Positions 1 through 6,962 of a stretch of DNA of 19,296 nucleotides are shown here, one piece after another (the first letter of the stretch is position 1; each line of letters opens with the position of its first letter). The position numbers and the translations under genes were made by a program. The notes beneath the pieces were generated by a model. The model saw nothing but the letters and a program-made list of their open reading frames with translations, made no database searches and was not told the DNA's origin. The stretch covers positions 1 through 19,296 of the forward strand of contig CAYUPL010000063.1 of the NCBI GenBank assembly GCA_964446655.1. Direction: 5' to 3'. Source of the DNA: Desulfopila_A sp964446655 (GTDB taxonomy: Bacteria > Desulfobacterota > Desulfobulbia > Desulfobulbales > Desulfocapsaceae).

Positions 1-1
1 A

Positions 2-127
2 GATTTCAGGTCACGCCTGAGAGACGAAACCGTTGCGAGTGGTGTTGGTGCCGGAAAAAGTGATGTGAAGCCATCGTTCAAGGTTGGCAGATATTACCTC
101 TCATGTCAAGTAATTTTACGATATTAA
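2..127 (+). other. possible 3' tail of an upstream gene (uncertain)
   Basis: One forward frame is open from the left edge for 41 codons and ends in TAA at 125-127; the other two forward frames close by base 63. The peptide (starting DFRSRLRDETVASG) has no motif I recognise. A short open stretch at an edge is weak evidence, and one minus-strand frame is also open towards the edge, so this may be non-coding. No terminator hairpin with a T run follows it. Confidence 0.2.
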
Positions 128-373
128 GAGAAGAATCTTTCCAAAAATCACACCTGAAATCAAGACCATATTGTAACAAATTGATCATTTGCTCAATCAG
201 GCTTCATGGGCACGAAATCCTGTATCTTTCTCAAGGAATTACCTTCCCAGGCCTCCTCTTTTGATCAAATACTCAAATATTAACAGCCCCGGAAACATAC
301 GGTAAAATCTCAGTACCCTGCCTTTTGTGGCACGACGACGCCTCGGCATAAAAATTTTCCCCAATCCAGCTTT

Positions 374-389
374 TGGCATAATGATTGCC
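374..389 (+). promoter_or_regulatory. sigma-54-like promoter
   Basis: TGGCAT-N5-TTGCC, with the -24 GG (375-376) and -12 GC (387-388) exactly 12 bases apart as RpoN promoters require. The only departure from TGGCAC-N5-TTGC is T for C at the sixth base. Predicted transcription start is near base 400. The first strong downstream signal is the terminator at 646-689, so a transcript of about 290 nt would result unless it reads through to the ligase gene at 772. No enhancer site was identified. Confidence 0.4.
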
Positions 390-430
390 TATATTCTATG
401 ATTCACGGGATTCCGGTATATTTTTTTCAT

Positions 431-473
431 CCTCCTTTTTTGCTTCTTGCTTGACAAACTAAAAAGCTGGAGG
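431..473 (+). promoter_or_regulatory. leader hairpin pairing CCTCC with a GGAGG Shine-Dalgarno-like motif
   Basis: CCTCC at 431-435 is complementary to GGAGG at 469-473, and the flanking T run (436-440) pairs with AAAAA (461-465) around a 3-base bulge. The purine-rich stretch 469-480 (GGAGGTAAGGAG) resembles a ribosome binding site, yet no ATG lies within 5-12 bases of it; the nearest candidate is a GTG at 496. It could be a control element in the leader RNA or a chance pairing. Confidence 0.3.
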
Positions 474-571
474 TAAGGAGTCAGGAAATCAGTTAGTGAC
501 GTTCAGTTTTACTCAGGAAACTGTTTTGCAAACTCTTTGTATTCTCGCAGCTCCGACTCTGCCGTATAATT

Positions 572-595
572 CGTCGCCACCGTCGCCACCGTCGC
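572..595 (+). repeat. 9-bp tandem repeat, about 2.7 copies
   Basis: CGTCGCCAC occurs at 572-580 and again at 581-589, followed by CGTCGC at 590-595. It lies in the non-coding leader between the sigma-54-like promoter and the terminator. Its role is unknown; it would be a C-rich unstructured stretch in RNA. Confidence 0.6.
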
Positions 596-645
596 AATCT
601 ATGGCAGCTTTGGTTTTTCGAGAATATATGCAGTATAAATTTCCA

Positions 646-689
646 GGTAGCTCTATCCGTAAGACAGGATACGAGCTGCCTTTTTTTTT
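646..689 (+). terminator. strong rho-independent terminator or attenuator
   Basis: GGTAGCTC (646-653) and TATCC (654-658) pair with GGATA (667-671) and GAGCTGCC (673-680). This makes a 13-bp stem with one bulged C (672), one G-U pair and an 8-base loop, followed by nine T residues (681-689). It stands 82 bases before the ATG of the ligase gene at 772, so it either ends a separate small RNA or acts as an attenuator for the three-gene unit downstream. Confidence 0.75.
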
Positions 690-771
690 GCGCAGAAAAC
701 GCCATTTTATCTTACATCACGGACGATATACTTTAGTTCCTTTTTTTCTTCCTTTTATCTGATCTGAATCC

Positions 772-2187
772 ATGGATTACCACGACGAAATACTCTATAC
801 CAATTTTACTTACAATCCCGATTTTTACTATTTTTTCTATATCGGCGACCTGAAAGCCTATGGACTCAACACCTTTGTGCAGGAAACGCTGAACAGAAGG
901 ATTTACAACAAAGAAGTTCGATTTATCGCCATCATTCCCGATATCTGTATCCAATACAATTACGCCAATATATTTGTCATCAATCCTGAAGCCCGGGAAG
1001 GCGTTGTGGATGAGGAAGCCGGCAAACTCAACCTCAAACCATTTCGGAAAAGTTGTCGCATTAAATACAACCGGTTCATATCTGCTGTATCCGAATCGAA
1101 AGCCATCCGCCGGTTGATCGATAAAATCCTGAAAAGACAAAACCAGCTCTACATCAGTCTCTATGAGTCTATTGAAGAGCTTACACTTGATGAAATCGAA
1201 GGTGTATCCATTCTTGGGCCAGACAAGAAGATCGCTAAGCGATTTAACTCCAAGGTGTATCAGTACGAAAAGCTGAACAGCACCGTTCCCATTGCCGATC
1301 ACCGGATATGTCAAGGCCTTGAAGCGCTGCTGCAAACCACTGCCGGCCTCAGAGAACAGTGGAGTGACGGAATATTTGTCAGCGAACCCTATTCCGCTGC
1401 CGGATCAGGATCCGCCGTCACCATGAATCAGGAAGAGGTAGCCTCTATTTTTACCGATCAGGACGGAATCTATTTGATATCACGCTATATTCCGCATCAA
1501 TGGGATCCCACGGTACTGGCGGTGGTGGCCAATGAAAATGATGTCTATATTGCCGGCATAGCCGACCAGATTATAGTAGGCGGCAACCGCTTCGTCGGTT
1601 CAAAATACCCCACCATGCTTCCGGAAAATCACCAGAAAACCCTGCGCGACTACACTATACGTGTCGGTAAAATGCTGGGCCAAAACGGTTATCGAGGAAT
1701 TTTTGGCTGCGACTACCTTATAGATGACGAAGGCAACATTTTCTTTCTTGAAATCAATGCCAGAAAACAGGGGACGACCCTGGAGTTTTGCCTTACCCTG
1801 GAACAATCCCTGCCCGAAGGCGCCCCCACACTGATGGAACTTGAATATTTTGCCGTAACGGAAGACCGGTTCCCCAAAAATACCAAGGAGCTTACCAGCA
1901 ACTGCCGCAACCTTCACTGGGGTACCTATAATTACAAAATAGATACACAGAAACGTACAACCGGGTATATCCCCCAAAATGTATATGAACGGGAAACATT
2001 CAAAAAAGTTGCCAATGGTGAACTCATCAAAGACTTTGCCATATTAGAACATGTCGGCACAAATTTTTATGTCATGCCGGGCACCTTCCTTGCTCGTGTT
2101 GTTTCTGTTGCAACCAACAGAGACGATGTCAACGAAGGATTATGTCAAGGTGTCGGATTTATAAAACAAACCATAGAAGAGGCCTGA
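772..2187 (+). CDS. ATP-grasp ligase, first gene of an uncharacterised three-gene cluster
   Basis: A 471-residue protein with the C-terminal half of an ATP-grasp fold. A glycine-rich loop (SAAGSGSA) lies near residues 208-215. GIFGCDYLID with Asp314 and FLEINARKQGTT with Glu327, Asn329 and Arg331 form the metal/ATP site. The family joins a carboxylate to an amine or similar nucleophile through an acyl-phosphate at the cost of ATP. The substrate is unknown; the neighbours suggest an amino acid or a dipeptide-like product. Residues 1-145 have no motif I recognise. The usual lysine of the KP strand before the Gly loop seems to be Glu205 (VSEP), which would be atypical. The ATG has no good Shine-Dalgarno. 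The next gene follows after 9 bases. A PylC-like or CarB-like ligase is the nearest comparison; the fold is secure, the reaction is not. Confidence 0.85.
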   Translation: MDYHDEILYTNFTYNPDFYYFFYIGDLKAYGLNTFVQETLNRRIYNKEVRFIAIIPDICIQYNYANIFVINPEAREGVVDEEAGKLNLKPFRKSCRIKYNRFISAVSESKAIRRLIDKILKRQNQLYISLYESIEELTLDEIEGVSILGPDKKIAKRFNSKVYQYEKLNSTVPIADHRICQGLEALLQTTAGLREQWSDGIFVSEPYSAAGSGSAVTMNQEEVASIFTDQDGIYLISRYIPHQWDPTVLAVVANENDVYIAGIADQIIVGGNRFVGSKYPTMLPENHQKTLRDYTIRVGKMLGQNGYRGIFGCDYLIDDEGNIFFLEINARKQGTTLEFCLTLEQSLPEGAPTLMELEYFAVTEDRFPKNTKELTSNCRNLHWGTYNYKIDTQKRTTGYIPQNVYERETFKKVANGELIKDFAILEHVGTNFYVMPGTFLARVVSVATNRDDVNEGLCQGVGFIKQTIEEA

Positions 2188-2196
2188 ATTATCATC

Positions 2197-3792
2197 ATGG
2201 AACCGCACATACGAAGCGATCAAGACTGTCACAATGCTCTGGACAAATACACATTAGATCTCATCAGTGAACTTCGCTCCTCTCTCAAAAAGGAGGCCAG
2301 GAGGCCGGCTTCCGGAGAGGTAAAAAGCGAAATCGCGGCGCTCTTCAATAAGGCCTGCAAGCAGAACCTGACACAACCGATCATCGACCTCTTCCAGCGC
2401 CTCCTTGCTCTACGTCCACAGGGAAACACCATTGATGATTTCGGTCTGACCAAAATTGATCTCTGCAACCTCGCCCTGAAACATCAACAGATTGATGAGC
2501 ACATGGTTTCGCTAGGCGGCCGTCTAACCCAGGCTCTCCCTATTGCCTCCAGGGCAAACGCCAGGGTGGAAGAGTATCTCGCTCGGAAGGATAAAGAAGC
2601 ACCCAGCGGCATAGAGCTATGGGATCAGATCCAGGAAAACGGTGCCCGTATCCGTCGTATTCTCGGGATGACGGAAGACGACTGGTTCAGTTATAAGGGC
2701 CAGATCAGAAACTGTATCAATTCAGCGGAGGAACTGGCCCGGCTGGTTGACTTGTCGGCTGAGGCAATTGACTCCATTGCCAAAGTGACGGGCTCCTTTC
2801 GGATGCGACTCACGCCTTATTATACCAGTCTTATACAGTCAGGTCATGTCAATGACCCTATCATGCTGCAGTCCATTCCCACGAGCGAAATGGTCGATAA
2901 CGCCGGTACAGAGATTCCCCCGGTGGCTGCGGATCACTCTCCCGCCAGACTGATTGACCAGTTCTACCCCAGAGTGTTGACGATCAAAGCCACCAATATG
3001 TGCGCTATGTACTGCACCCACTGCCTCCGCATAGCCCATATCGGCCGCAAGGACAACACATACTCCAAGGAGGCTTACGGCGAGGCATTACAGTATATCA
3101 GAAACAACGACCGTATCCGTGATGTTCTGGTCACCGGCGGAGATGCCTTTGTGCTGCCCAACTCCATCCTGCGCTGGCTGCTTGAAGAACTCGACGCCAT
3201 CGACCACATCAAGGTCAAACGTCTCGGCACCCGTATTCCCGTCACGGCGCCAATGCGCATAGATGACGAGCTCCTCGATATTCTGGAAGAGTCCGACGAC
3301 AAAAACCCCATCAGAGTGGTAACACAGATTAATACCGCCCAGGAGATTACCCCCCTGTCCCGCGAGGCCTTTAGAAAGATATCCAAACGGGTCTTTACCG
3401 TGCTGAATCAGGCAGTCCTTCTCAAGGGCATCAACGACAGCCGCGTGAAAATGTGGAAGCTCTGTGAAACCATCCATGAATCCTATGTCCGACCATACTA
3501 CATTTTCAATTGCAGCTATCGTAACCCGCAGTTCAAACATTTCCGAGTGCCTCTTGAGGTCGGTCGGGACATTGTCGAGTCAATGTACGGCAATATTTCA
3601 GGTGATGCCATTCCACGCTATATCGCTACTGCAGGCGGCAAGATCCCCCTGCACCGCTCCAACGTCGTCGGAACCACCAACAACGAGTATATCCTCAAAA
3701 AACCGTGGAATGATCAGGAGGTTTCCTATCCCGATGCAGATCCGGATGTCTACTCCTCGGAGAGCTTTGCTTTCAGTAAATATATCAAGTAA
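2197..3792 (+). CDS. KamA-family radical SAM aminomutase with N-terminal extension and altered pocket
   Basis: A 531-residue PLP- and SAM-dependent enzyme of the lysine 2,3-aminomutase family. The 4Fe-4S motif CAMYCTHC gives Cys269, Cys273 and Cys276. VTGGDA follows, and the PLP lysine is Lys482 in AGGKIPL. The family helical part (WDQIQENGARI to MRLTPYY) lies around residues 142-222. About 140 residues precede it that the clostridial enzyme (about 416 aa) lacks; they look helical and are not recognised. The arginine after the third cysteine (Arg278), equivalent to the carboxylate-binding Arg134, is kept. The two lysine-side-chain aspartates (Asp293 and Asp330 in the clostridial enzyme) align with Ser440 and about Ala477. 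So it probably moves an alpha-amino group to the beta position of a substrate other than lysine. Its stop is 3 bases from the next ATG, indicating an operon. Confidence 0.85.
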   Translation: MEPHIRSDQDCHNALDKYTLDLISELRSSLKKEARRPASGEVKSEIAALFNKACKQNLTQPIIDLFQRLLALRPQGNTIDDFGLTKIDLCNLALKHQQIDEHMVSLGGRLTQALPIASRANARVEEYLARKDKEAPSGIELWDQIQENGARIRRILGMTEDDWFSYKGQIRNCINSAEELARLVDLSAEAIDSIAKVTGSFRMRLTPYYTSLIQSGHVNDPIMLQSIPTSEMVDNAGTEIPPVAADHSPARLIDQFYPRVLTIKATNMCAMYCTHCLRIAHIGRKDNTYSKEAYGEALQYIRNNDRIRDVLVTGGDAFVLPNSILRWLLEELDAIDHIKVKRLGTRIPVTAPMRIDDELLDILEESDDKNPIRVVTQINTAQEITPLSREAFRKISKRVFTVLNQAVLLKGINDSRVKMWKLCETIHESYVRPYYIFNCSYRNPQFKHFRVPLEVGRDIVESMYGNISGDAIPRYIATAGGKIPLHRSNVVGTTNNEYILKKPWNDQEVSYPDADPDVYSSESFAFSKYIK

Positions 3793-3795
3793 ATC

Positions 3796-4983
3796 ATGGA
3801 GGAACGACTTCTTCAATATCTTGAGGCAAGCAGAGCAGAGCAGTTTCAGCTGCTGGAAAGACTTGTTCTGCAATCAAGCCACAGCACCGACAAAGTTGGA
3901 GTAGACCGGGTCGGCGCCTGTATCCGTGAGGATTTGCAGCACTGCGACATGCTGTTGACTGTCGACAGCAAGGAAAACTTGGGCGACAATCTCATCTTCA
4001 CCTCGTCGGCCTGCTCTCTTTATACCTCTCATATACTCCTGGTTGGCCACATGGATACCGTTTTTCCCCGGGAAAGCAGCTTCGATTTCTATCGGGAAGA
4101 CAGTGTCAATGCTTACGGGCCCGGAGTATGTGACATGAAGGGAGGGCTGGTTACCGCTGTTTTTCTCCTGAAGGCATTGCAGGACTGCCGGCTGCTTAAC
4201 TCTATTCCCATAGTGTTTATCTGCAATTCCGACGAAGAAATAGGCTCACCCGGCTCCACGGCGCTGATCAGTCACTATGCCCGCAATTCGCTCTGCGGCA
4301 TGGTATTTGAGTGTGGCGGTACGGCGGGAGAAGTCGCCACCGGCCGCAAAGGAAAAGCGGGCTTTCGACTGGATGTCTTTGGTAAATCGGGTCATGCCGC
4401 CTTCTCCCACAAGACAGGAAAAAGCAGCGCCATACTTGAGCTGGCCCACAAAATCATTTTCATAGAAGAGCTCAACGACCCGTTAAAAGATACTGTTGTC
4501 AATGTCGGCAAGGTCTGCGGCGGGGCAGCTGCCAACGTCATTGCCGAAAAGGCCTCTGCAGAAATAGATACCCGCTTTCTTACTGACGAAGATGGCCGAC
4601 TCTGTCGGGAAAGCCTGCACACTATTGTCGACAAAAGTACCATCACCGGCACAACAGGCTCCCTCTTTTCGACCAGCAACAGACTGCCGATGATGCAGAC
4701 GGACGACAACATGGCTTTGTACCATCTTTTCCAAAAAAAAGCAGAACAGCTAGCCATCCCCATTCAAGACGAGTTGAGAAGCGGTGTTTCCGATGCCAAC
4801 ACCATAGCGGCCTGCGGCATACCGGTCATCGATGGACTTGGTCCCATCGGCGCCCTGGATCATAGCGAGAATGAGTATATCGTAAAAAGCTCGCTGTTGC
4901 AGCGCTGTAAACTGGCTACCCTTGCGACATTGGACATCTGGTCCGAGGCGCAGAAATCAAACCTTTCCGCACCATCTCCCTGA
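3796..4983 (+). CDS. M20 family metallopeptidase (CPG2/ArgE/DapE-like)
   Basis: A 395-residue cytoplasmic zinc hydrolase with no signal peptide. The two-metal site is visible: His85 and Asp87 in GHMDTV, bridging Asp113 in GPGVCDMKGG, catalytic Glu147 with Glu148 in SDEEIGS, Glu172 in FECGG and His356 in LDHSENEY. The dimerisation (lid) domain lies between, about residues 180-290, including KSGHAAFSHKTG. Overall it most resembles carboxypeptidase G2 and other M20 enzymes that remove an N-acyl group or split a dipeptide. Its start is 3 bases after the aminomutase stop, so it is probably translated by coupling. In this context it could trim a precursor, recycle the ligase product, or remove a protecting group; which of these cannot be told from sequence. 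Confidence 0.9.
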   Translation: MEERLLQYLEASRAEQFQLLERLVLQSSHSTDKVGVDRVGACIREDLQHCDMLLTVDSKENLGDNLIFTSSACSLYTSHILLVGHMDTVFPRESSFDFYREDSVNAYGPGVCDMKGGLVTAVFLLKALQDCRLLNSIPIVFICNSDEEIGSPGSTALISHYARNSLCGMVFECGGTAGEVATGRKGKAGFRLDVFGKSGHAAFSHKTGKSSAILELAHKIIFIEELNDPLKDTVVNVGKVCGGAAANVIAEKASAEIDTRFLTDEDGRLCRESLHTIVDKSTITGTTGSLFSTSNRLPMMQTDDNMALYHLFQKKAEQLAIPIQDELRSGVSDANTIAACGIPVIDGLGPIGALDHSENEYIVKSSLLQRCKLATLATLDIWSEAQKSNLSAPSP

Positions 4984-5046
4984 CCTGATTCCTTTTATAC
5001 GGGCATACAAACGCGTGGTGTAAAATCAATCTGCCCTGCAAACAAA

Positions 5047-5077
5047 ACAACCCGGAGCATCATCTGCTCCGGGTTGT
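5047..5077 (-). terminator. terminator between convergent genes
   Basis: A perfect 13-bp stem, ACAACCCGGAGCA (5047-5059) with its complement at 5065-5077, and a 5-base loop. On the minus strand it is followed by a T-rich tail (TTGTTTTGTTTG) and sits 23 bases beyond the end of the HPF/cold-shock gene. On the plus strand there is no T run, so it is a poorer terminator for the M20 gene. Confidence 0.75.
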
Positions 5078-5099
5078 ATCACAAATAGAACTTCCCTAT

Positions 5100-5633
5100 T
5101 TATTTAGCCAGGCGTACCCAGGATGCCTGTGGTCCTTTATCACCGACTGTTTCACCGTAAATGACGCCGTCACCTTCAGAGAGCTCCTCCATATTGATAT
5201 TTTTCAATGCATTTTCATGGAAGTAAACATCCCGTTCATCATAGGTGACAATAAAGCCATACGACTCATGGGGGGATAACTTACGAATTGTACCGAAACT
5301 GTCACCATCCATAAGTGGTTCCGTTGTCTTCTTGACTTTTCTCTTTTTCCTGAGGTTTTCTTTTAACTGCAGAGAAAGCACGTCAAACGCCTCCACAAGA
5401 AGAGTCCGGACCGCTCCTCCCTTTCTGGTCACTACAACAGTATCATTAGGTACTGATGCAATCAGCTTGATCTCAAACCCTCCTTCTTTATGATGAGTAG
5501 TCGCTTCAATAACAACACGAAGATGCAGGAGGTAGGCGGCGAAGTTACGAGTAAATTTTTCCTTTTCTTCCTCGATTTTTATCTGCCAACCATTCCGCAA
5601 CTCAACATTTCGGGTTTCGACCTGTAGTTCCAT
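5100..5633 (-). CDS. HPF/RaiA-like ribosome-binding domain fused to a cold-shock domain
   Basis: A 177-residue protein in two parts. Residues 1-100 fit the HPF/RaiA (sigma-54 modulation protein) beta-alpha fold: LQVETRNVEL strand, a long helix near 20-32, then strands with LHLRVVIEATTHHKEG and a second helix ending in a basic stretch (KENLRKKRKVKK, 91-102). Residues about 108-176 are a cold-shock domain with GDSFGTI, YGFI (125-128) and VYFH (136-139), the RNP1/RNP2-like RNA-binding motifs. The family binds the 30S decoding region or single-stranded RNA, so a role in ribosome hibernation or translation under cold or starvation is likely. The start has an excellent GGAGGG 5 bases upstream. It is a single gene with its own promoter and terminator. 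Similar fusions exist in proteobacteria; they are not well characterised. Confidence 0.85.
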   Translation of the reverse strand: MELQVETRNVELRNGWQIKIEEEKEKFTRNFAAYLLHLRVVIEATTHHKEGGFEIKLIASVPNDTVVVTRKGGAVRTLLVEAFDVLSLQLKENLRKKRKVKKTTEPLMDGDSFGTIRKLSPHESYGFIVTYDERDVYFHENALKNINMEELSEGDGVIYGETVGDKGPQASWVRLAK

Positions 5634-5707
5634 AGAGTCCCTCCAATGAATACTTCAACGACGGGGATGCCCATCGCTGCCTCTATGCGCCATCCGGCAC
5701 ATTCCCT

Positions 5708-5777
5708 GATGAAGCCGTAAAGACACTGTCCTGCTTCTACTGATCGTACTAGCCGCCTTGTCATGTACCGCTTCATC
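5708..5777 (-). repeat. 8-bp inverted repeat spanning the leader of the HPF/cold-shock gene
   Basis: GATGAAGC (5708-5715) and GCTTCATC (5770-5777) are perfect complements 54 bases apart. In the minus-strand transcript predicted to start near 5781, the first arm lies within the first dozen nucleotides, so the stem would close most of the upstream half of the roughly 148-nt leader. Its function is not known. Confidence 0.45.
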
Positions 5778-5787
5778 TAATATCTTT

Positions 5788-5815
5788 ATTATATTTCATG
5801 ATACCTCAGAATCAA
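5788..5815 (-). promoter_or_regulatory. sigma-70 promoter of the HPF/cold-shock gene
   Basis: On the minus strand TTGATT (5815-5810) is followed after 16 bases by a consensus TATAAT (5793-5788). The predicted start near 5781 leaves a leader of about 148 nt. The 332-base gap 5634-5965 otherwise holds this leader and the hemH promoter; no further gene is seen. Confidence 0.6.
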
Positions 5816-5875
5816 GTTTACCGGCCCTAATTTTCTGCTGTGCTGCAATTATAAGCACCACTCCACAGGTAGCTT

Positions 5876-5904
5876 TTGCATCAAACATGATCATGGTGTA
5901 AAGT
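5876..5904 (+). promoter_or_regulatory. hemH: sigma-70-like promoter of hemH
   Basis: TTGCAT (5876-5881), a 17-base spacer, then TAAAGT (5899-5904). The predicted start near 5911 is about 55 bases before the hemH ATG. Both hexamers match consensus at four of six positions. Confidence 0.4.
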
Positions 5905-5965
5905 ATTTCTCCACTTACCAAACAGAAACCATTACAGTCATACGAGCATAGCAAGGTTTTACCGG

Positions 5966-6925
5966 ATGAAAGAAAAAACAGGGGTTATACTTCTCAACAT
6001 GGGAGGACCGGAAAAACCGGCAGACGTGGCTCCATTCCTCTATAATCTCTTTTCGGACCGTGACATAATACGCCTTGGGCCACGATTCCTGCAAAAACCA
6101 CTTGCCTGGATCATCGCCAGAAAACGAGCACCAAAAAGCCTGCAGACCTACAAGAAGATAGGCGGCGGCTCTCCACTTATCAAAATCACCAGCCAGCAGG
6201 CTCAAGCACTGCAGGACGCATTGGCCGGTCATGGTGAATATGTTGTAACCACCGCCATGAGATACTGGCAACCGACAGCTACTGATGCCCTCGACTATTT
6301 GACCGAACAGGATGTCAGCAGAATTATCGCCCTGCCGCTCTATCCCCATTTTTCCAAGGCAACTTCAGGCTCCTCCCTTGCCGATCTCAAGCGAGCGGCA
6401 GCTGCAGGGAAAAAAGACGTTGTCATCAAAGAAATACACGGCTGGCCGGACAGCAAGTTCTATGTCGGATGCTTTGCCGATAATATCCGGAAAGGACTGG
6501 CCTCCTTCTCAACCCGAGATGCTGAAATAGTCTACAGTGCCCATAGTCTGCCCACTTCTTTCATCAACGAAGGAGATCCCTATCTCGACCAACTGAAAAT
6601 TACCATTGCTGCAATTGAAAAAATTACCGGAAAACCCGGCAGGCTCTGCTTTCAGAGTAGAAGTGGACCTGTTGAATGGCTCTCGCCCTCCACACCGGAA
6701 ACCCTTGAGCAGTTGGCTGCGGAAGGTTGCACTAATATACTCATGGTGCCCATCAGTTTTGTGTCGGATCATGTTGAAACCCTCTATGAGATCAACATGC
6801 TTTATCGCAATATGGCTCGCGAAAAAGGCATGGATTGTCGTCCCTGCGAGTCATTGAACACCAATCCTTTATTCATCCAGGCATTAAAGGAACTGGTACT
6901 GCGGGAAGCTGCGACCTTCTCCTGA
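5966..6925 (+). CDS. hemH: ferrochelatase
   Basis: A 319-residue class I-type chelatase that inserts Fe2+ into a porphyrin in the last steps of heme synthesis. The N-terminal GVILLNMGGPEKP, the GGGSPL segment and the metal-site motifs are present: His193 in YSAHSLP and Glu271 in SDHVETLYEI. CFQSRSG and the NILMVPISFVSDH strand also fit. Length is normal for bacterial enzymes (310-340 aa), with no transmembrane tail. The ATG is preceded only by a weak AAGG. It stands alone, with no other heme gene in the window; its tail converges with rodA 37 bases away and no clear terminator is seen between them. Whether it acts on protoporphyrin IX or coproporphyrin III cannot be fixed from this sequence alone. 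Confidence 0.95.
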   Translation: MKEKTGVILLNMGGPEKPADVAPFLYNLFSDRDIIRLGPRFLQKPLAWIIARKRAPKSLQTYKKIGGGSPLIKITSQQAQALQDALAGHGEYVVTTAMRYWQPTATDALDYLTEQDVSRIIALPLYPHFSKATSGSSLADLKRAAAAGKKDVVIKEIHGWPDSKFYVGCFADNIRKGLASFSTRDAEIVYSAHSLPTSFINEGDPYLDQLKITIAAIEKITGKPGRLCFQSRSGPVEWLSPSTPETLEQLAAEGCTNILMVPISFVSDHVETLYEINMLYRNMAREKGMDCRPCESLNTNPLFIQALKELVLREAATFS

Positions 6926-6962
6926 AAAGGTCAAAATAACACACGGAGGGACCCGCACTGTT

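Noticed and set aside
328..342. A second sigma-54-like site (TGGCAC followed by CGCC)
   Set aside because: The -24 half is perfect but the -12 half reads CGCC instead of TTGC, so the essential GC doublet is not at the right spacing.
493..705. A minus-strand ORF rich in Arg and Trp (RWRRWRR)
   Set aside because: The Arg/Trp stretch is a translation of the 9-bp repeat and the start of the frame is in the T run of the terminator.
496..762. An 88-codon forward ORF starting with GTG
   Set aside because: It runs straight through the strong terminator at 646-689, has a poorly spaced ribosome binding site and its peptide looks random (poly-Pro/Ser from the tandem repeat).
6913..6932. Hairpin GACCTT/AAGGTC at the end of hemH
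   Set aside because: Only 6 bp, spans the stop codon and has no T run on either strand.
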